Shown one piece after another: positions 23,530 through 32,220 of a stretch of DNA of 64,000 nt; position 1 is the first letter of the stretch; the number at the start of each line of letters is the position of its first letter. The position numbers and the translations under genes were made by a program. Under the pieces are notes generated by a model. It made no database searches. It was not told where the DNA came from and was given only the letters and a program-made list of their open reading frames with translations. This stretch comes from Pseudomonas knackmussii B13 (GTDB taxonomy: Bacteria; Pseudomonadota; Gammaproteobacteria; Pseudomonadales; Pseudomonadaceae): contig NZ_HG322950.1 in the NCBI RefSeq assembly GCF_000689415.1, forward strand, positions 4,533,501-4,597,500, written 5' to 3'.

Positions 23530-24987
23530 TCACGAATGGCCGCTGGCAGCCTGCAATGCTTCGGCGGCCTGCGCGCCCAGGATGTAATAGGCGCGCTTGC
23601 CCACCACCTGCTTGTCGAGGATCTTCAGCGGCGGCGCCGGCGGGCTCAGGCTCTCCATCACCGCGACATGCGTGGGCGACTGGCGCAGGAAGCTCAGCAG
23701 CGCCGACGGATCGTCCAGCGCCGGCAAGCGACTGCGGGTATAAAACACCGCCGCGCCGGCCAGGCGTTCGCTGGGCTGATAAAGCACCACGGACTGCCCT
23801 TGCGCCTCGCGTTGCTGGATTTGCGTCACCAGCGGCACGAAGCCTTCCTCGCGATCCTCACGCGGCTGCACCTTCACCGCCACGCCCAGGTAGACGAGCA
23901 GCGCCAGGGCGAAGACGCCGACCTGCGCGGCCCTCAGGTAGCGCCGCTCGCGCCAGCGGGCGAGCCACAGGCTGCCGTATTCGGCGGCGATCACCGCCGC
24001 GGCCGGGCTCAGCGACATCAGGTAGACCATGCGTTTGCTGGAGGCCAGGGTCAGCAACAGGAACTGCGCCACCAGCCAGACGTAGAAGAACAGCAGCTGA
24101 CGGTCGCCGCGCACGCGCCGGCGGAAGTGCCAAAGGCCCAGGTAGGTGAGCAGGTTCCACGGCAGGAAGGCCTCGGGCAGCTTGCCCAGGTAGTAGTACC
24201 AGGGCTCGAAATGCCCGGCATCGACGAAGGAGCCGTTGAAGCGGCCGACGCTGTTGGCCCAGAGAATTTCGTGCAGCCCCGCCAGGCCCTGTTGGCGATA
24301 CAGCGCGCCCAGCCAGAACAGCAGCGGCAGCATGCCGAGGAAGGTCCAGCTCAGCGGCCGTAGCCAGTCGCGCGGCTGAATGCGGCCTTGCTGCACGCTC
24401 TCGATGAACAGGTAGACGAAGATCACCACGCCGGGCAGCGCCAGGCCCAGCAGGCCCTTGCTCAGGCTGGCGATGGCGATGCCGAGCGAAAACAGCGGCC
24501 AGGCCGAAGAGTCGTCACGCTGGTCCAAGTGCGCCCGCAGGAATGACAGCAGCGCAAGGCTCACGCCCAGGCACAGCAGCGCGTCCTCGCCCACCTGCCG
24601 CACGTTGCCCCAGAAGCTCGCCATGGTCGCGAGCATCAGTGCGGCCAGCAGCGCCAGTGCGGTCGAACGGCCGAGGTAGCGCAGCATGCCGTAGAAGACC
24701 ATCACGCAGCCCAGCCCGGCCAGCGCCGAGGCCAGCCGCACCGCCAGCTCGGTGGGGCCGAACAGGTGCATGGCGGTCACGTCCAGCCACAGGCTCAGCG
24801 GCGGCTTCTCCAGGAACGGCTGGCCGTTCACCCGCGGCGTCACCCAGTCGTGGTCAAGCTGCATCTCCATGGCGATGCCCGCCACGCGCGGCTCGGTGGA
24901 GCCCTGCAGTTGGTGGTTGCCGAGGGCGATCAGGAACAGGGCCGCGCAGAACAGAAGCAGGACCAATCCGGTCCGACGTTGGTGCAT
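23530..24987 (-). CDS. ArnT/PMT-family membrane glycosyltransferase
   Basis: 485 residues with many membrane segments. GNHQLQGSTEPRVAGIAMEM followed by PRVNGQPFLEKPPLSLWL is the conserved first periplasmic loop of the dolichyl-phosphate-mannose / ArnT superfamily (GT39/GT83), with the expected acidic residue region. These enzymes transfer a sugar from a polyprenyl phosphate to lipid A or proteins at the periplasmic face. It is convergent with the MFS gene (13-nt gap) and has no cluster operator; its role is probably unrelated to catabolism. Confidence 0.85.
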   Translation of the reverse strand: MHQRRTGLVLLLFCAALFLIALGNHQLQGSTEPRVAGIAMEMQLDHDWVTPRVNGQPFLEKPPLSLWLDVTAMHLFGPTELAVRLASALAGLGCVMVFYGMLRYLGRSTALALLAALMLATMASFWGNVRQVGEDALLCLGVSLALLSFLRAHLDQRDDSSAWPLFSLGIAIASLSKGLLGLALPGVVIFVYLFIESVQQGRIQPRDWLRPLSWTFLGMLPLLFWLGALYRQQGLAGLHEILWANSVGRFNGSFVDAGHFEPWYYYLGKLPEAFLPWNLLTYLGLWHFRRRVRGDRQLLFFYVWLVAQFLLLTLASSKRMVYLMSLSPAAAVIAAEYGSLWLARWRERRYLRAAQVGVFALALLVYLGVAVKVQPREDREEGFVPLVTQIQQREAQGQSVVLYQPSERLAGAAVFYTRSRLPALDDPSALLSFLRQSPTHVAVMESLSPPAPPLKILDKQVVGKRAYYILGAQAAEALQAASGHS

Positions 24988-25077
24988 GGGGGCGTGCCTC
25001 GGGAGCGTGTTCGCAAGAGCCCGAGTCTGTCACCCGCCACATTAATGCCAGATGAACGCCGTGCTCCCTGTGCGCCC

Positions 25078-26337
25078 TTATCCCTCCGCCTCCTGTGCCC
25101 AGTTCAGCGCTTCCAGCGCGGCGGCCACGTGCACAAGGTTGTCGTCCAGCGGACGCGGCAGCAGCTCTTGCGCCCGCACCAGGCGGCGCAGCAGCGTGTT
25201 GCGGTGGGTGTGCAGGCGTTGCGCGGCCAGCGTCGCGTTGCTGCCGCAGGCGAGGAAGGTCAGCAGGCTGCGGCGCAGTTGCGGCGAAGCGGTAGCCAGC
25301 TGGCCGAGGGTGTGCGCGACGAAGCGCTGGTTGGCCTTGGGATCGCGGGTCATCAGCGAGACCAGGCGGATGTCGTCGAAACTGACCACCCGCGCGCGCG
25401 ACTGCAGGCGCCCGAGCACACGTTGGGTAGTCAGCGCATCCAGGTGTGCGCGACGGAAGCCCTCGATGCCCTCCCCGCCGCTGCCGATGGCCAGGTGCAC
25501 CGCGGGCAGCTTGCGGATCGCCGCCTGCAGCATCGCCTGGTCGATGGGCTGCGCCCCGGGAATCCACACCCAGAGCGTGGCCGCGCTGGCGAACACGGTC
25601 AGCGAACGCCGAGCCCCGGCGCAGCGGACCAGCGCGGCGGCCGCGCTTTCCAGGGTCGCCAGCTCCGTATCGGCCTCCTCGCTCCAGATCACCGCCGCGT
25701 GATGGGCCTGCTCCAGGCCGTAGCCCAGCTGGCGGCCGGCCTGCGGGACGTTGACCGGCCGGCCCTCGATGATCGCCGTGACCAGATCGCGCCGCTCGAC
25801 ATGGGAGTCACGCAGCAGCGCCTCGCGCTCGTTGTTCAGGAACTCCGCGAGCAGTTCGAGGCTGGCGCCGATGAAGTCGCTGATCGAACGCGACGACACC
25901 TCCAGTAACCCGCGCAGCTCCGCAGGGTCCGAAGTCAGCTCGAAGGCGACGCCCATCCACTGCTGCCAGGCCGTGGCCTGGGCCGCGCGCGAGGCGTTGA
26001 ACAGCAGCTCGGTCTGGCCACGCTGCAACAGCTCGCGGGCCACGTTGAACTCGTCGGCGGGAATGTACGGCGGCACCGGCTCGCCGGGCCGCTCGATGTT
26101 TGCCCGCGCCCAGTGGATCAAACTGAAGCGCGCCGCTCGCCGCGAAGCGGACATCAGCACCGGGTCGTCGGTGAGGGATTTCATGCTCCTGGGCGACAGG
26201 CCGGCCAGGTCGATCTCCTCCAGCCACTCGGCCGGCGCGGTGAGTACATGCTCGGCGCCGCGGCGCAGCAACTCACGCACCCGAGGCGTCTGCGCCGGCC
26301 ATTGGCCGGATTGTGGGCTGGGAAAAGTCAGCTGCAT
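25078..26337 (-). CDS. PucR/CdaR-type transcriptional regulator
   Basis: 419 residues. The C-terminal domain LRRSLLTFLACGSNATLAAQRL followed by HTHRNTLLRRL is the PucR HTH_30 pattern; a GGDEF-like CdaR middle domain precedes it. Such regulators sense small molecules and usually control the neighbouring operon. It is divergent from the Baeyer-Villiger monooxygenase gene with a 144-nt spacer. The start at 26337 is chosen over one 90 nt upstream because homology begins near it. Confidence 0.82.
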   Translation of the reverse strand: MQLTFPSPQSGQWPAQTPRVRELLRRGAEHVLTAPAEWLEEIDLAGLSPRSMKSLTDDPVLMSASRRAARFSLIHWARANIERPGEPVPPYIPADEFNVARELLQRGQTELLFNASRAAQATAWQQWMGVAFELTSDPAELRGLLEVSSRSISDFIGASLELLAEFLNNEREALLRDSHVERRDLVTAIIEGRPVNVPQAGRQLGYGLEQAHHAAVIWSEEADTELATLESAAAALVRCAGARRSLTVFASAATLWVWIPGAQPIDQAMLQAAIRKLPAVHLAIGSGGEGIEGFRRAHLDALTTQRVLGRLQSRARVVSFDDIRLVSLMTRDPKANQRFVAHTLGQLATASPQLRRSLLTFLACGSNATLAAQRLHTHRNTLLRRLVRAQELLPRPLDDNLVHVAAALEALNWAQEAEG

Positions 26338-26481
26338 TCGCAAGACCTCGCTGTAGGAAAGCGCCGGAATCTGATGCAAATAGCACCATAGAGCCTCAAT
26401 TCTGGTTCGTTTTATACCTTGCTGCACAAGGGGATTGTCAAAAACACTCTCGTGATCCTGAACCCGCTACGGGAGTAGCCC

Positions 26482-28008
26482 ATGACGGTCCAGCAGTCCC
26501 CGGCCATCGAACACCTCGATGTGCTGATCATCGGCGCCGGACTCTCCGGCATAGGCGCGGCCTACTACCTGCAGCGCGACCTGCCGGGCAAGCGCTACGC
26601 CATCCTCGAAGGGCGCGCCGCCAGCGGCGGCACCTGGGACCTGTTCCGCTACCCCGGCATCCGCTCCGACTCGGACCTGTACACCTTCGGCTACGAATTC
26701 AAACCCTGGCGCAGCGACGAGGCCATCGCCGACGCCGCGCAGATCCTAGACTACCTGCGTGAGACTGCCCACGAGAACGGCATCGACCGGCATATCCGCT
26801 ACCAGCACAAGGTGAAGAGCGCCGACTGGTGCAGCAAGAGCGCACGCTGGACGGTCACCGTCGAGCGCACGGACACCGGCGAAGAGCAGCGCCTCACCTG
26901 CACCTGGCTGTTCTCGGCGGCCGGCTACTACCGCTACGACGAAGGCTTCACCCCGCGCTTCGAGGGCATCGAGCAGTTCGCCGGGCAGGTCATCCACCCG
27001 CAGCAGTGGCCGGAAGACCTCGACTACAGCGGCAAGCGCGTACTGGTGATCGGCAGCGGCGCCACCGCCGTGACCCTGGTGCCGGCGATGACGCCCAAGG
27101 CCGCCCACGTGACCATGCTGCAGCGCACGCCCACCTATGTGATGAACATCCCGCAGAAGGACCCCATCGCCCTCCTCCTGCGCCGCCTGCTGCCGGCCAA
27201 ACAGGCGCACCAGCTCACCCGCTACAAGAACGTGCTGCTCACCCGCGGCATCTGGCTGCTGTGCCAGAAATACCCGCGCTTCGCCCGCCGGCTGATCCGC
27301 TTCCTCAACAAGCGCGAACTGCCCGAAGGCTACCCGGTGGACGAACACTTCAACCCGCCCTACAACCCCTGGGACCAGCGCCTGTGTGCGGTGCCGGACG
27401 GCGACCTGTTCAAGTGCATCAGCGAGGGTTCGGCCGATATCGTCACCGACCGCATCCGCACCTTCACCCCGCGCGGCGTGGCGCTGGAGTCCGGCAAGGA
27501 GCTCGAAGCGGACATCGTCATCACCGCCACCGGGCTCAACCTGCAGCTGTTCGGCGGCATGCAGATAGCGGTCGACGGCGAGCCGGTGGACTTCGCGAGC
27601 AAGGTCGCCTTCAAGGGCATGATGCTCGACGGCCTGCCCAACTTCGCCTTCGCGGTCGGCTACACCAACGCATCCTGGACGCTCAAGGTCGGCCTGCTGT
27701 GCGAGCACTTCTGCCGCCTGGTGGGCTACCTCGACGAGCACGGCTACGCCTTCTGCTACCCGCAACTGCCCAGCCCCGACATGCCCACCCGCCCGCTGCT
27801 CGACTTCGGCGCCGGCTACGTCCAGCGCGCCCTGCCGATGCTGCCGCGGCAAGGCATGGGCGCGCCCTGGCTGATGTCGATGAACTACCTGGAAGACGCC
27901 AAGGTGCTGCGCCGCGGCCCGGTGCTCGACCCCAACCTGCGCTTCGCGGTGGCCGGCACTCCGGTTTTCCCGGCCGACAACGCCAGCTTCCAGCCCGCCC
28001 CGGCCTGA
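26482..28008 (+). CDS. Flavin-containing Baeyer-Villiger monooxygenase (EthA/MymA-like)
   Basis: 508 residues. Two dinucleotide-binding motifs are present: IIGAGLSGIG near residue 16 for FAD and VIGSGATAV near 190 for NADPH. Between them lies FAGQVIHPQQWPE, a match to the BVMO fingerprint FxGxxxHxxxWP. GTWDLFRYPGIRSD is typical of class B flavoprotein monooxygenases. It would convert a ketone to an ester or lactone. First gene of an operon with the SDR (41 nt) and PF10118-type protein (43 nt). Confidence 0.9.
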   Translation: MTVQQSPAIEHLDVLIIGAGLSGIGAAYYLQRDLPGKRYAILEGRAASGGTWDLFRYPGIRSDSDLYTFGYEFKPWRSDEAIADAAQILDYLRETAHENGIDRHIRYQHKVKSADWCSKSARWTVTVERTDTGEEQRLTCTWLFSAAGYYRYDEGFTPRFEGIEQFAGQVIHPQQWPEDLDYSGKRVLVIGSGATAVTLVPAMTPKAAHVTMLQRTPTYVMNIPQKDPIALLLRRLLPAKQAHQLTRYKNVLLTRGIWLLCQKYPRFARRLIRFLNKRELPEGYPVDEHFNPPYNPWDQRLCAVPDGDLFKCISEGSADIVTDRIRTFTPRGVALESGKELEADIVITATGLNLQLFGGMQIAVDGEPVDFASKVAFKGMMLDGLPNFAFAVGYTNASWTLKVGLLCEHFCRLVGYLDEHGYAFCYPQLPSPDMPTRPLLDFGAGYVQRALPMLPRQGMGAPWLMSMNYLEDAKVLRRGPVLDPNLRFAVAGTPVFPADNASFQPAPA

Positions 28009-28049
28009 CCCCGGCGCAACGCACCTCCTTAACGGCCAGGACAACAACA

Positions 28050-28883
28050 ATGAAAAGCTTCGCCAACAAGGTCATCGTCATCACCGGCGCGGGGTCGGGC
28101 ATGGGTCGCGCCTACGCGCTGGAATTCGCCCGCCACGGCGCGCGCCTCGCCCTCAACGACTACGACCCCGCCGGCCTCGCGGAAACCGTGCAACTGCTGC
28201 AAGGTTCCGACGCGGGGACGGTGTTCAGCCAGGCCTGCGACGTGGGCGACCGCGATGCGATGTACGCCTTCGCCGCCGACGTGAAGCAGGCGCTGGGCAA
28301 CGCCCACGTCATCATCAACAACGCCGGCGTCGGCGGTGGCGGCCAGCCGGTCTGGGCGATGACCGACGCCGACTACGAACGCACCCTGCGCATCAACTTC
28401 TTCGGCGTGGTCCACGGCACCCGCGCCTTCCTGCCGCAGCTGCTGGCCAACGGCGAAGGAGCGATCGTCAACATCTCCAGCGTCTTCGGCCTGGTCGGCA
28501 CGCCCGGCGCCTCGGACTACTGCGCCTCCAAGTTCGCCGTGCGCGGCTTTACCGAATCGCTGATGGTCGAGCTGGAGGAAAGCCCGATCAGCGTGCACCT
28601 GGTCCACCCCGGCGGCATCCGCACCAACATCGCCAAGGGCGCGCCCAACGGCGAGGAGTTCACCCGCAAGTTCCTCAAGACCGACCCGGCCTACGTCGCC
28701 ACCGAAGTGATCCGCTGCATCCGCAGCGGCAAGCAGCGCATCGTCCTGGGCCACCAATCAGGCCAGGTATGGCTGCTGTCCTGGGCGCTGTCGCTGGAAA
28801 GGCGCAACCGCCTGCTCTACCGGATGCTCAAGGGCATGCTCGACCCCGGCCAGTACGACCGCGTGCGCCGCCGCGCCTCCTGA
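28050..28883 (+). CDS. Short-chain dehydrogenase/reductase
   Basis: 277 residues: TGAGSGMGRA, INNAG, catalytic NISSVFG and YCASK. Together with the preceding BVMO it matches a recurring pair in which an SDR oxidises an alcohol to the ketone that the BVMO then oxygenates. The C-terminus carries a basic tail (RVRRRAS). Confidence 0.88.
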   Translation: MKSFANKVIVITGAGSGMGRAYALEFARHGARLALNDYDPAGLAETVQLLQGSDAGTVFSQACDVGDRDAMYAFAADVKQALGNAHVIINNAGVGGGGQPVWAMTDADYERTLRINFFGVVHGTRAFLPQLLANGEGAIVNISSVFGLVGTPGASDYCASKFAVRGFTESLMVELEESPISVHLVHPGGIRTNIAKGAPNGEEFTRKFLKTDPAYVATEVIRCIRSGKQRIVLGHQSGQVWLLSWALSLERRNRLLYRMLKGMLDPGQYDRVRRRAS

Positions 28884-28926
28884 AACAGAACACGCCACGT
28901 CCAGACCACAAGAACGAGAAGCCCAG

Positions 28927-29805
28927 ATGAACGCCAAGATCAGCGACCCGGACCGCATCACCCCACGCGAGCACATCGACTTCCGCCTGGACGCCAGCAT
29001 CCCCCGCTACTGGTACGAGAACGACCCGTACAAGACCCGGCTCATGGACGGCATGCAGATGTACTTCCCCGACGGCGAACGCTACTTCATCACCTGCGTG
29101 CGCCCCTACCGCGGCATGATCACCGACCCGGTACTGGCCAGGCACGTGAAGGACTTCACCCGCCAGGAAGGCCAGCACGGCATCGCCCACACCCAGTTCA
29201 ACGAACTGCTGCGCAAGCAGGGCCTGCCGGTGGACCGCATGCTGGAATACCAGGAGGCGCGCAACCAGCACCGCCTCAAGCGCTTCTCCAAGGACTACAA
29301 CCTGGCGCTGACCGCCGCCTTCGAACACTTCACCGCCCTGCTCGCCGAAGGCTTCTTCACCCGCAAGGAAGTGATGGCCGGGGCGGACAAGCGCGTGAAA
29401 GCCCTGTTCGCCTGGCACGCAATCGAAGAGATGGAACACAAGGCGGTGGTCTTCAACGTGATGACCACGGTGGCGAAAGTCGGCTACTTCAAACGCTGCG
29501 CGGCGATGCTCCACGCCACCTGGGACATGACCCACGAAACCTACCGCAGCACCGACGCCCTGCTGAAAGCCGACGGCTTCAGCTGGCTGCAAAGAAAGCG
29601 CATGTACATCGCCCACCTGCCCTGGATGTACGGCCGCAAGGGCGTGTACAGCACCTTCACCGGCAAGATCATCCAGTACCTGAAACCGGGCTTCCATCCG
29701 GACGACATCCCGGTGGTGCACAACTACCCGCAATGGGTCGAGGCGTATGCGCGCAATGGCGATCCGGGGGAGGCTTGCGAGGCGATGGTGGCGGCGGCTT
29801 ATTGA
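28927..29805 (+). CDS. Predicted metal-dependent hydrolase (PF10118 type), ferritin-like diiron pattern
   Basis: 292 residues, largely helical. Glu/His pairs are spaced as in ferritin-like four-helix bundles: RQEGQHGIAH, FEHFTALLAEG and AIEEMEHKAV. PF10118 proteins are labelled metal-dependent hydrolases, but the E-x-x-H pairs suggest a diiron or dimanganese centre and perhaps an oxidase or hydroxylase role. Third gene of the BVMO operon, the usual partner context of this family. Biochemical function is not established. Confidence 0.8.
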   Translation: MNAKISDPDRITPREHIDFRLDASIPRYWYENDPYKTRLMDGMQMYFPDGERYFITCVRPYRGMITDPVLARHVKDFTRQEGQHGIAHTQFNELLRKQGLPVDRMLEYQEARNQHRLKRFSKDYNLALTAAFEHFTALLAEGFFTRKEVMAGADKRVKALFAWHAIEEMEHKAVVFNVMTTVAKVGYFKRCAAMLHATWDMTHETYRSTDALLKADGFSWLQRKRMYIAHLPWMYGRKGVYSTFTGKIIQYLKPGFHPDDIPVVHNYPQWVEAYARNGDPGEACEAMVAAAY

Positions 29806-29855
29806 GGGGCGGCATTTGGGGCGCGGGATTCGCGCGCCCTCTGCGCTCAAGAAGC

Positions 29856-29895
29856 AAGGCCGGCACGACGGGCGTCGTGCCGGCCTTCTTCATTT
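29856..29895 (+). terminator. Rho-independent terminator ending the BVMO operon
   Basis: 14-bp perfect stem (29856-29869 with 29874-29887) and a 4-nt loop, followed by CTTCATTTC. It also marks the change to the more A/T-rich mosaic region. Confidence 0.8.
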
Positions 29896-29922
29896 CGGGG
29901 GGACAGCGGGCGTGGCGGCGAC

Positions 29923-30186
29923 TTATTCAGCGTCCGGGGCGATCTGACCGTTGGCCGGATCGACCTCGCCTTTCCACAGCCACAGCTCGTATTCGGGGAA
30001 GGCCTTGAGCAACTCCTCCAGGTCCTCGATCCGGGCTTTGACCTCAAGGTTGGTGGCCACCGTCTGCCACCGCCGACGCTCGATGTTGGTCGCACCAGCC
30101 AGCTTCGTAGCGCCAAGGTAGCGAACCAGTGTTCTTAGACGGTGCTCGATCATTGCAGCAGGCACCAGTCGGCCGCTATTCCCCAT
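29923..30186 (-). CDS. Small phage-type DNA-binding protein, paralogue 1
   Basis: About 87 residues. It shares with the upstream gene the pattern hydrophobic helix - Arg/Trp (RRRWQTVATN) - helix - acidic EDLEELLKAFPEYELWLWKGEVDPANGQIAPD. This matches small HTH proteins seen near Pseudomonas prophages, with the conserved YPxYxLWLxxGxxxPExGQ tail. The start (30186 or 30153) is uncertain; the former overlaps the upstream gene by 11 nt. Probably co-transcribed with paralogue 2. Confidence 0.55.
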   Translation of the reverse strand: MGNSGRLVPAAMIEHRLRTLVRYLGATKLAGATNIERRRWQTVATNLEVKARIEDLEELLKAFPEYELWLWKGEVDPANGQIAPDAE

Positions 30187-30433
30187 CGGTCCCCGACTGC
30201 GCAGCGTCATGCTCGGGACTGGTCTGGCCGACTTCCGGTGCCGTGTTGCCGCTCGCGAGCCACAACGCGTACTGGGGATAAATCTGCACGAGCACATCGA
30301 TCTCTTCCGTGCTGACCCGAACGGCGCCCTTGCTGACGCTCTTCCAACGCTCGTAGTCGCCGCCCTGAAGACTGGCCTTCTTCGGGCCAATCATCTTGAT
30401 CAATAGCCGTGCCCTATCAGCTGCCGTGCTCAT
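30176..30433 (-). CDS. Small phage-type DNA-binding protein, paralogue 2
   Basis: 85 residues: YERWKSVSKGAVRVSTEEIDV, then YPQYALWLASG and a Q-TSPE tail. This is the XRE-like region and C-terminal tail of a widespread Pseudomonas prophage-associated regulator. Tandem with the diverged paralogue at 29923-30186, apparently from a local duplication. An 11-bp perfect inverted repeat lies 44 nt upstream of its ATG, suggesting autoregulation. Confidence 0.65.
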   Translation of the reverse strand: MSTAADRARLLIKMIGPKKASLQGGDYERWKSVSKGAVRVSTEEIDVLVQIYPQYALWLASGNTAPEVGQTSPEHDAAQSGTDGE

Positions 30434-30477
30434 ATAGAAATTAATTCCAGAGAAATTGTTGCCCCGAAACGACGAAT

Positions 30478-30511
30478 AGGGAAATAATTTCTCCGGGGAC
30501 ATTATTTCCCT
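30478..30511. promoter_or_regulatory. Inverted-repeat operator candidate upstream of the tandem regulators
   Basis: AGGGAAATAAT (30478-30488) and ATTATTTCCCT (30501-30511) form a perfect 11-bp inverted repeat around a 12-nt spacer. Related A/T-rich half sites (GAAATTAATTCC, GAGAAATTG) lie between it and the ATG at 30433. A phage-repressor-like operator is the simplest reading. Confidence 0.55.
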
Positions 30512-30647
30512 AGCCGCCCATGGCTAAGCGTCGAATAGTGAAGGAACGAACCTGCAACGGGAAGGGCAAAGAGCCCTGCGTCCGCAACCCAGTCACGCCC
30601 GCCGCACGGGTAAACAGGACCCGGAAAACCACTCAAGGAGGAAACCC

Positions 30648-30884
30648 ATGGCCCACTTCGAACTCCCCAGCGCCATCGCCCTGCTGGGCAAAACCGTAGA
30701 AGTCGAACTCACCTGGGAAGAAGACCCGCAACCTCTGGTCTGCCAAACCCGCATCGTCGGTCTGGCCATAAAAGTGGAAGGTATCTACGAAAACCCGCAC
30801 TTCCTCACCGTGGATATCGACGAGCCGTCGCGCTACCCGGAGGAATTGTTCTGGTCGCAGATTCGGGGGTTGCGGGTAATTTAA
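30648..30884 (+). CDS. Conserved small hypothetical protein
   Basis: 78 residues, soluble and acidic: KTVEVELTWEEDPQP, then a central AIKVEGIYENPHFLTVDID and a C-terminal YPEELFWSQIRGLRVI. An ideal AAGGAGG lies 6 nt before the ATG. I do not recognise a domain; the beta-strand-rich pattern suggests a small barrel. Divergent from the tandem regulators and convergent with hcp. Confidence 0.7.
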   Translation: MAHFELPSAIALLGKTVEVELTWEEDPQPLVCQTRIVGLAIKVEGIYENPHFLTVDIDEPSRYPEELFWSQIRGLRVI

Positions 30885-30958
30885 GAAATCTTCCTTGAAA
30901 TAGCTTCGGAGACAAAAGAAATGATTGGCGAGCATCAATGCCCCCGAAAGATCACAAC

Positions 30959-31450
30959 TTATGCAGTCAGGCGCTCGTTCCAGGCATCTGTATATTGGAT
31001 GTTTCCATCGACAATTAGCCAGGTGATTTTTTCATACTGCAAACTGACGCTTTCAACGTGATTCATCTTGTCATTACCAGCCAGCTTAACATTAGGCACA
31101 CCGCAGTTTACGCCGGTAATTTTCACATTTTCCATCAAGACGGTGTAATAGCAAACTTCCTGCCCTGCATCGTTAATATGGTAGAACTTTATTTCTGCGC
31201 TCTTTAGCGTCTGACCTGTCGCAGCGGCCTTATAGAAATAGGGAGTGGAGCAATCCACTTCCTTTTCGATCATCATGGAGGAATGCTGGCGCGTGCCAGT
31301 AATCTTACCGTTGGCGCTGTCCACTGGCAGGTTAACACCGTGACTTAACCCGATGACCTCTATGCTACCTTCTCGGCCATGAACATCCACAGACCCTTTA
31401 ATGTCTGCACCACCATCATCCTTTAACCACATATACGGAGGGATTGGCAT
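30959..31450 (-). CDS. hcp: Hcp-family type VI secretion protein
   Basis: 163 residues with the Hcp barrel: PIPPYMWLKDDGGADIKGSV at the start, then EVIGLSHGV, HSSMMIEKEVDCSTPYF and a C-terminal VSLQYEKITW segment. Hcp forms hexameric rings of the T6SS tube and carries small effectors. Last gene of a three-gene minus-strand unit; its ATG begins 1 nt after the stop of the membrane-protein gene. No T6SS structural genes are in the window, so this is an orphan (auxiliary) hcp. Confidence 0.9.
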   Translation of the reverse strand: MPIPPYMWLKDDGGADIKGSVDVHGREGSIEVIGLSHGVNLPVDSANGKITGTRQHSSMMIEKEVDCSTPYFYKAAATGQTLKSAEIKFYHINDAGQEVCYYTVLMENVKITGVNCGVPNVKLAGNDKMNHVESVSLQYEKITWLIVDGNIQYTDAWNERLTA

Positions 31451-31451
31451 G

Positions 31452-31724
31452 TCACTTGCTCCTTGCTTTTTCGATAAACCTTATAACCAAAATATAAATT
31501 GCAGTCGTAATAGAAAAAACGGCGATCACTGAGATATAAAAATACAGATCATAGAAATTATCCGCCCCTATCTCGCCAGCGCCATAAATCACATGACCTA
31601 TCCAGACCGCCAAATCATGGTCGAGCCATACTTCTGGACTCCCCAATGTGCGCCCGACAACCAGAGACAGAAGTAGATAGAGTGCAACCTTGGAAACTCT
31701 ACGGACAAGTGTTGTTATCGCCAC
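31452..31724 (-). CDS. Small membrane protein, candidate immunity protein
   Basis: 90 residues from a GTG start with two membrane segments (VALYLLLSLVVGRTLG and YFYISVIAVFSITTAIYILVI) and a short loop between them. The gene overlaps the 3' end of the DUF2778 effector gene by 26 nt and has GAGG before the GTG, so translation is coupled. Position, size and membrane location suggest an immunity protein protecting the periplasm, but no family was recognised. Confidence 0.7.
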   Translation of the reverse strand: MAITTLVRRVSKVALYLLLSLVVGRTLGSPEVWLDHDLAVWIGHVIYGAGEIGADNFYDLYFYISVIAVFSITTAIYILVIRFIEKARSK

Positions 31725-32220
31725 TGGCTATCACCTCAACCCATCCACGAGCCATTAGCGATTTCATGCAAGGGACTTGCATCGGTGTCGTTCTCATCAA
31801 GGCATTTCTGATGAGTGCATAATCCGAGTTATGCGCAATGGTTATGCACCCTTCGGAGACTCGGCCAGGGTGAAGCCTGAACAGCCCACGCTTCACACCA
31901 TTAATCCAGGCACTATCATCAATACTCCAATCATCCTTGTACAAGGCAAACCACTCGTCACGCCCGAATTCAGCCCCATGGAAGAGTTTATTGTATAAAT
32001 CTTGAGATTGAGCTTTAACCCAGGAGCCAATACCACCCGCCCCACGCTCTACGATCCAATACTTACCGGGCGGTAATGGACCATCGTTGGGTATGGCCGC
32101 GCATGCACCTTTATTCCGGTAAACCCCATTACCAGAGAACGCCGCAAATACACCAACGCCGTACAGATTAAACGGAGCGTAATCAGCACCACTTAGAACC
32201 AGCTTTCCGTGCAGAGCCAT
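31699..32220 (-). CDS. DUF2778 (Tlde1-like) L,D-transpeptidase-fold T6SS effector
   Basis: 173 residues. GNGVYRNKGACAAIPNDGPLPPGKYWI is the typical DUF2778 beginning, and FRLHPGRVSEGCI holds His and Cys of the YkuD-like active site (H-x7-C here). Tlde1 effectors attack peptidoglycan precursors or crosslinks in the periplasm of target cells. Followed by a membrane immunity candidate and hcp. A/T-richer codon use than the catabolic cluster indicates recent acquisition. Confidence 0.85.
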   Translation of the reverse strand: MALHGKLVLSGADYAPFNLYGVGVFAAFSGNGVYRNKGACAAIPNDGPLPPGKYWIVERGAGGIGSWVKAQSQDLYNKLFHGAEFGRDEWFALYKDDWSIDDSAWINGVKRGLFRLHPGRVSEGCITIAHNSDYALIRNALMRTTPMQVPCMKSLMARGWVEVIASGDNNTCP

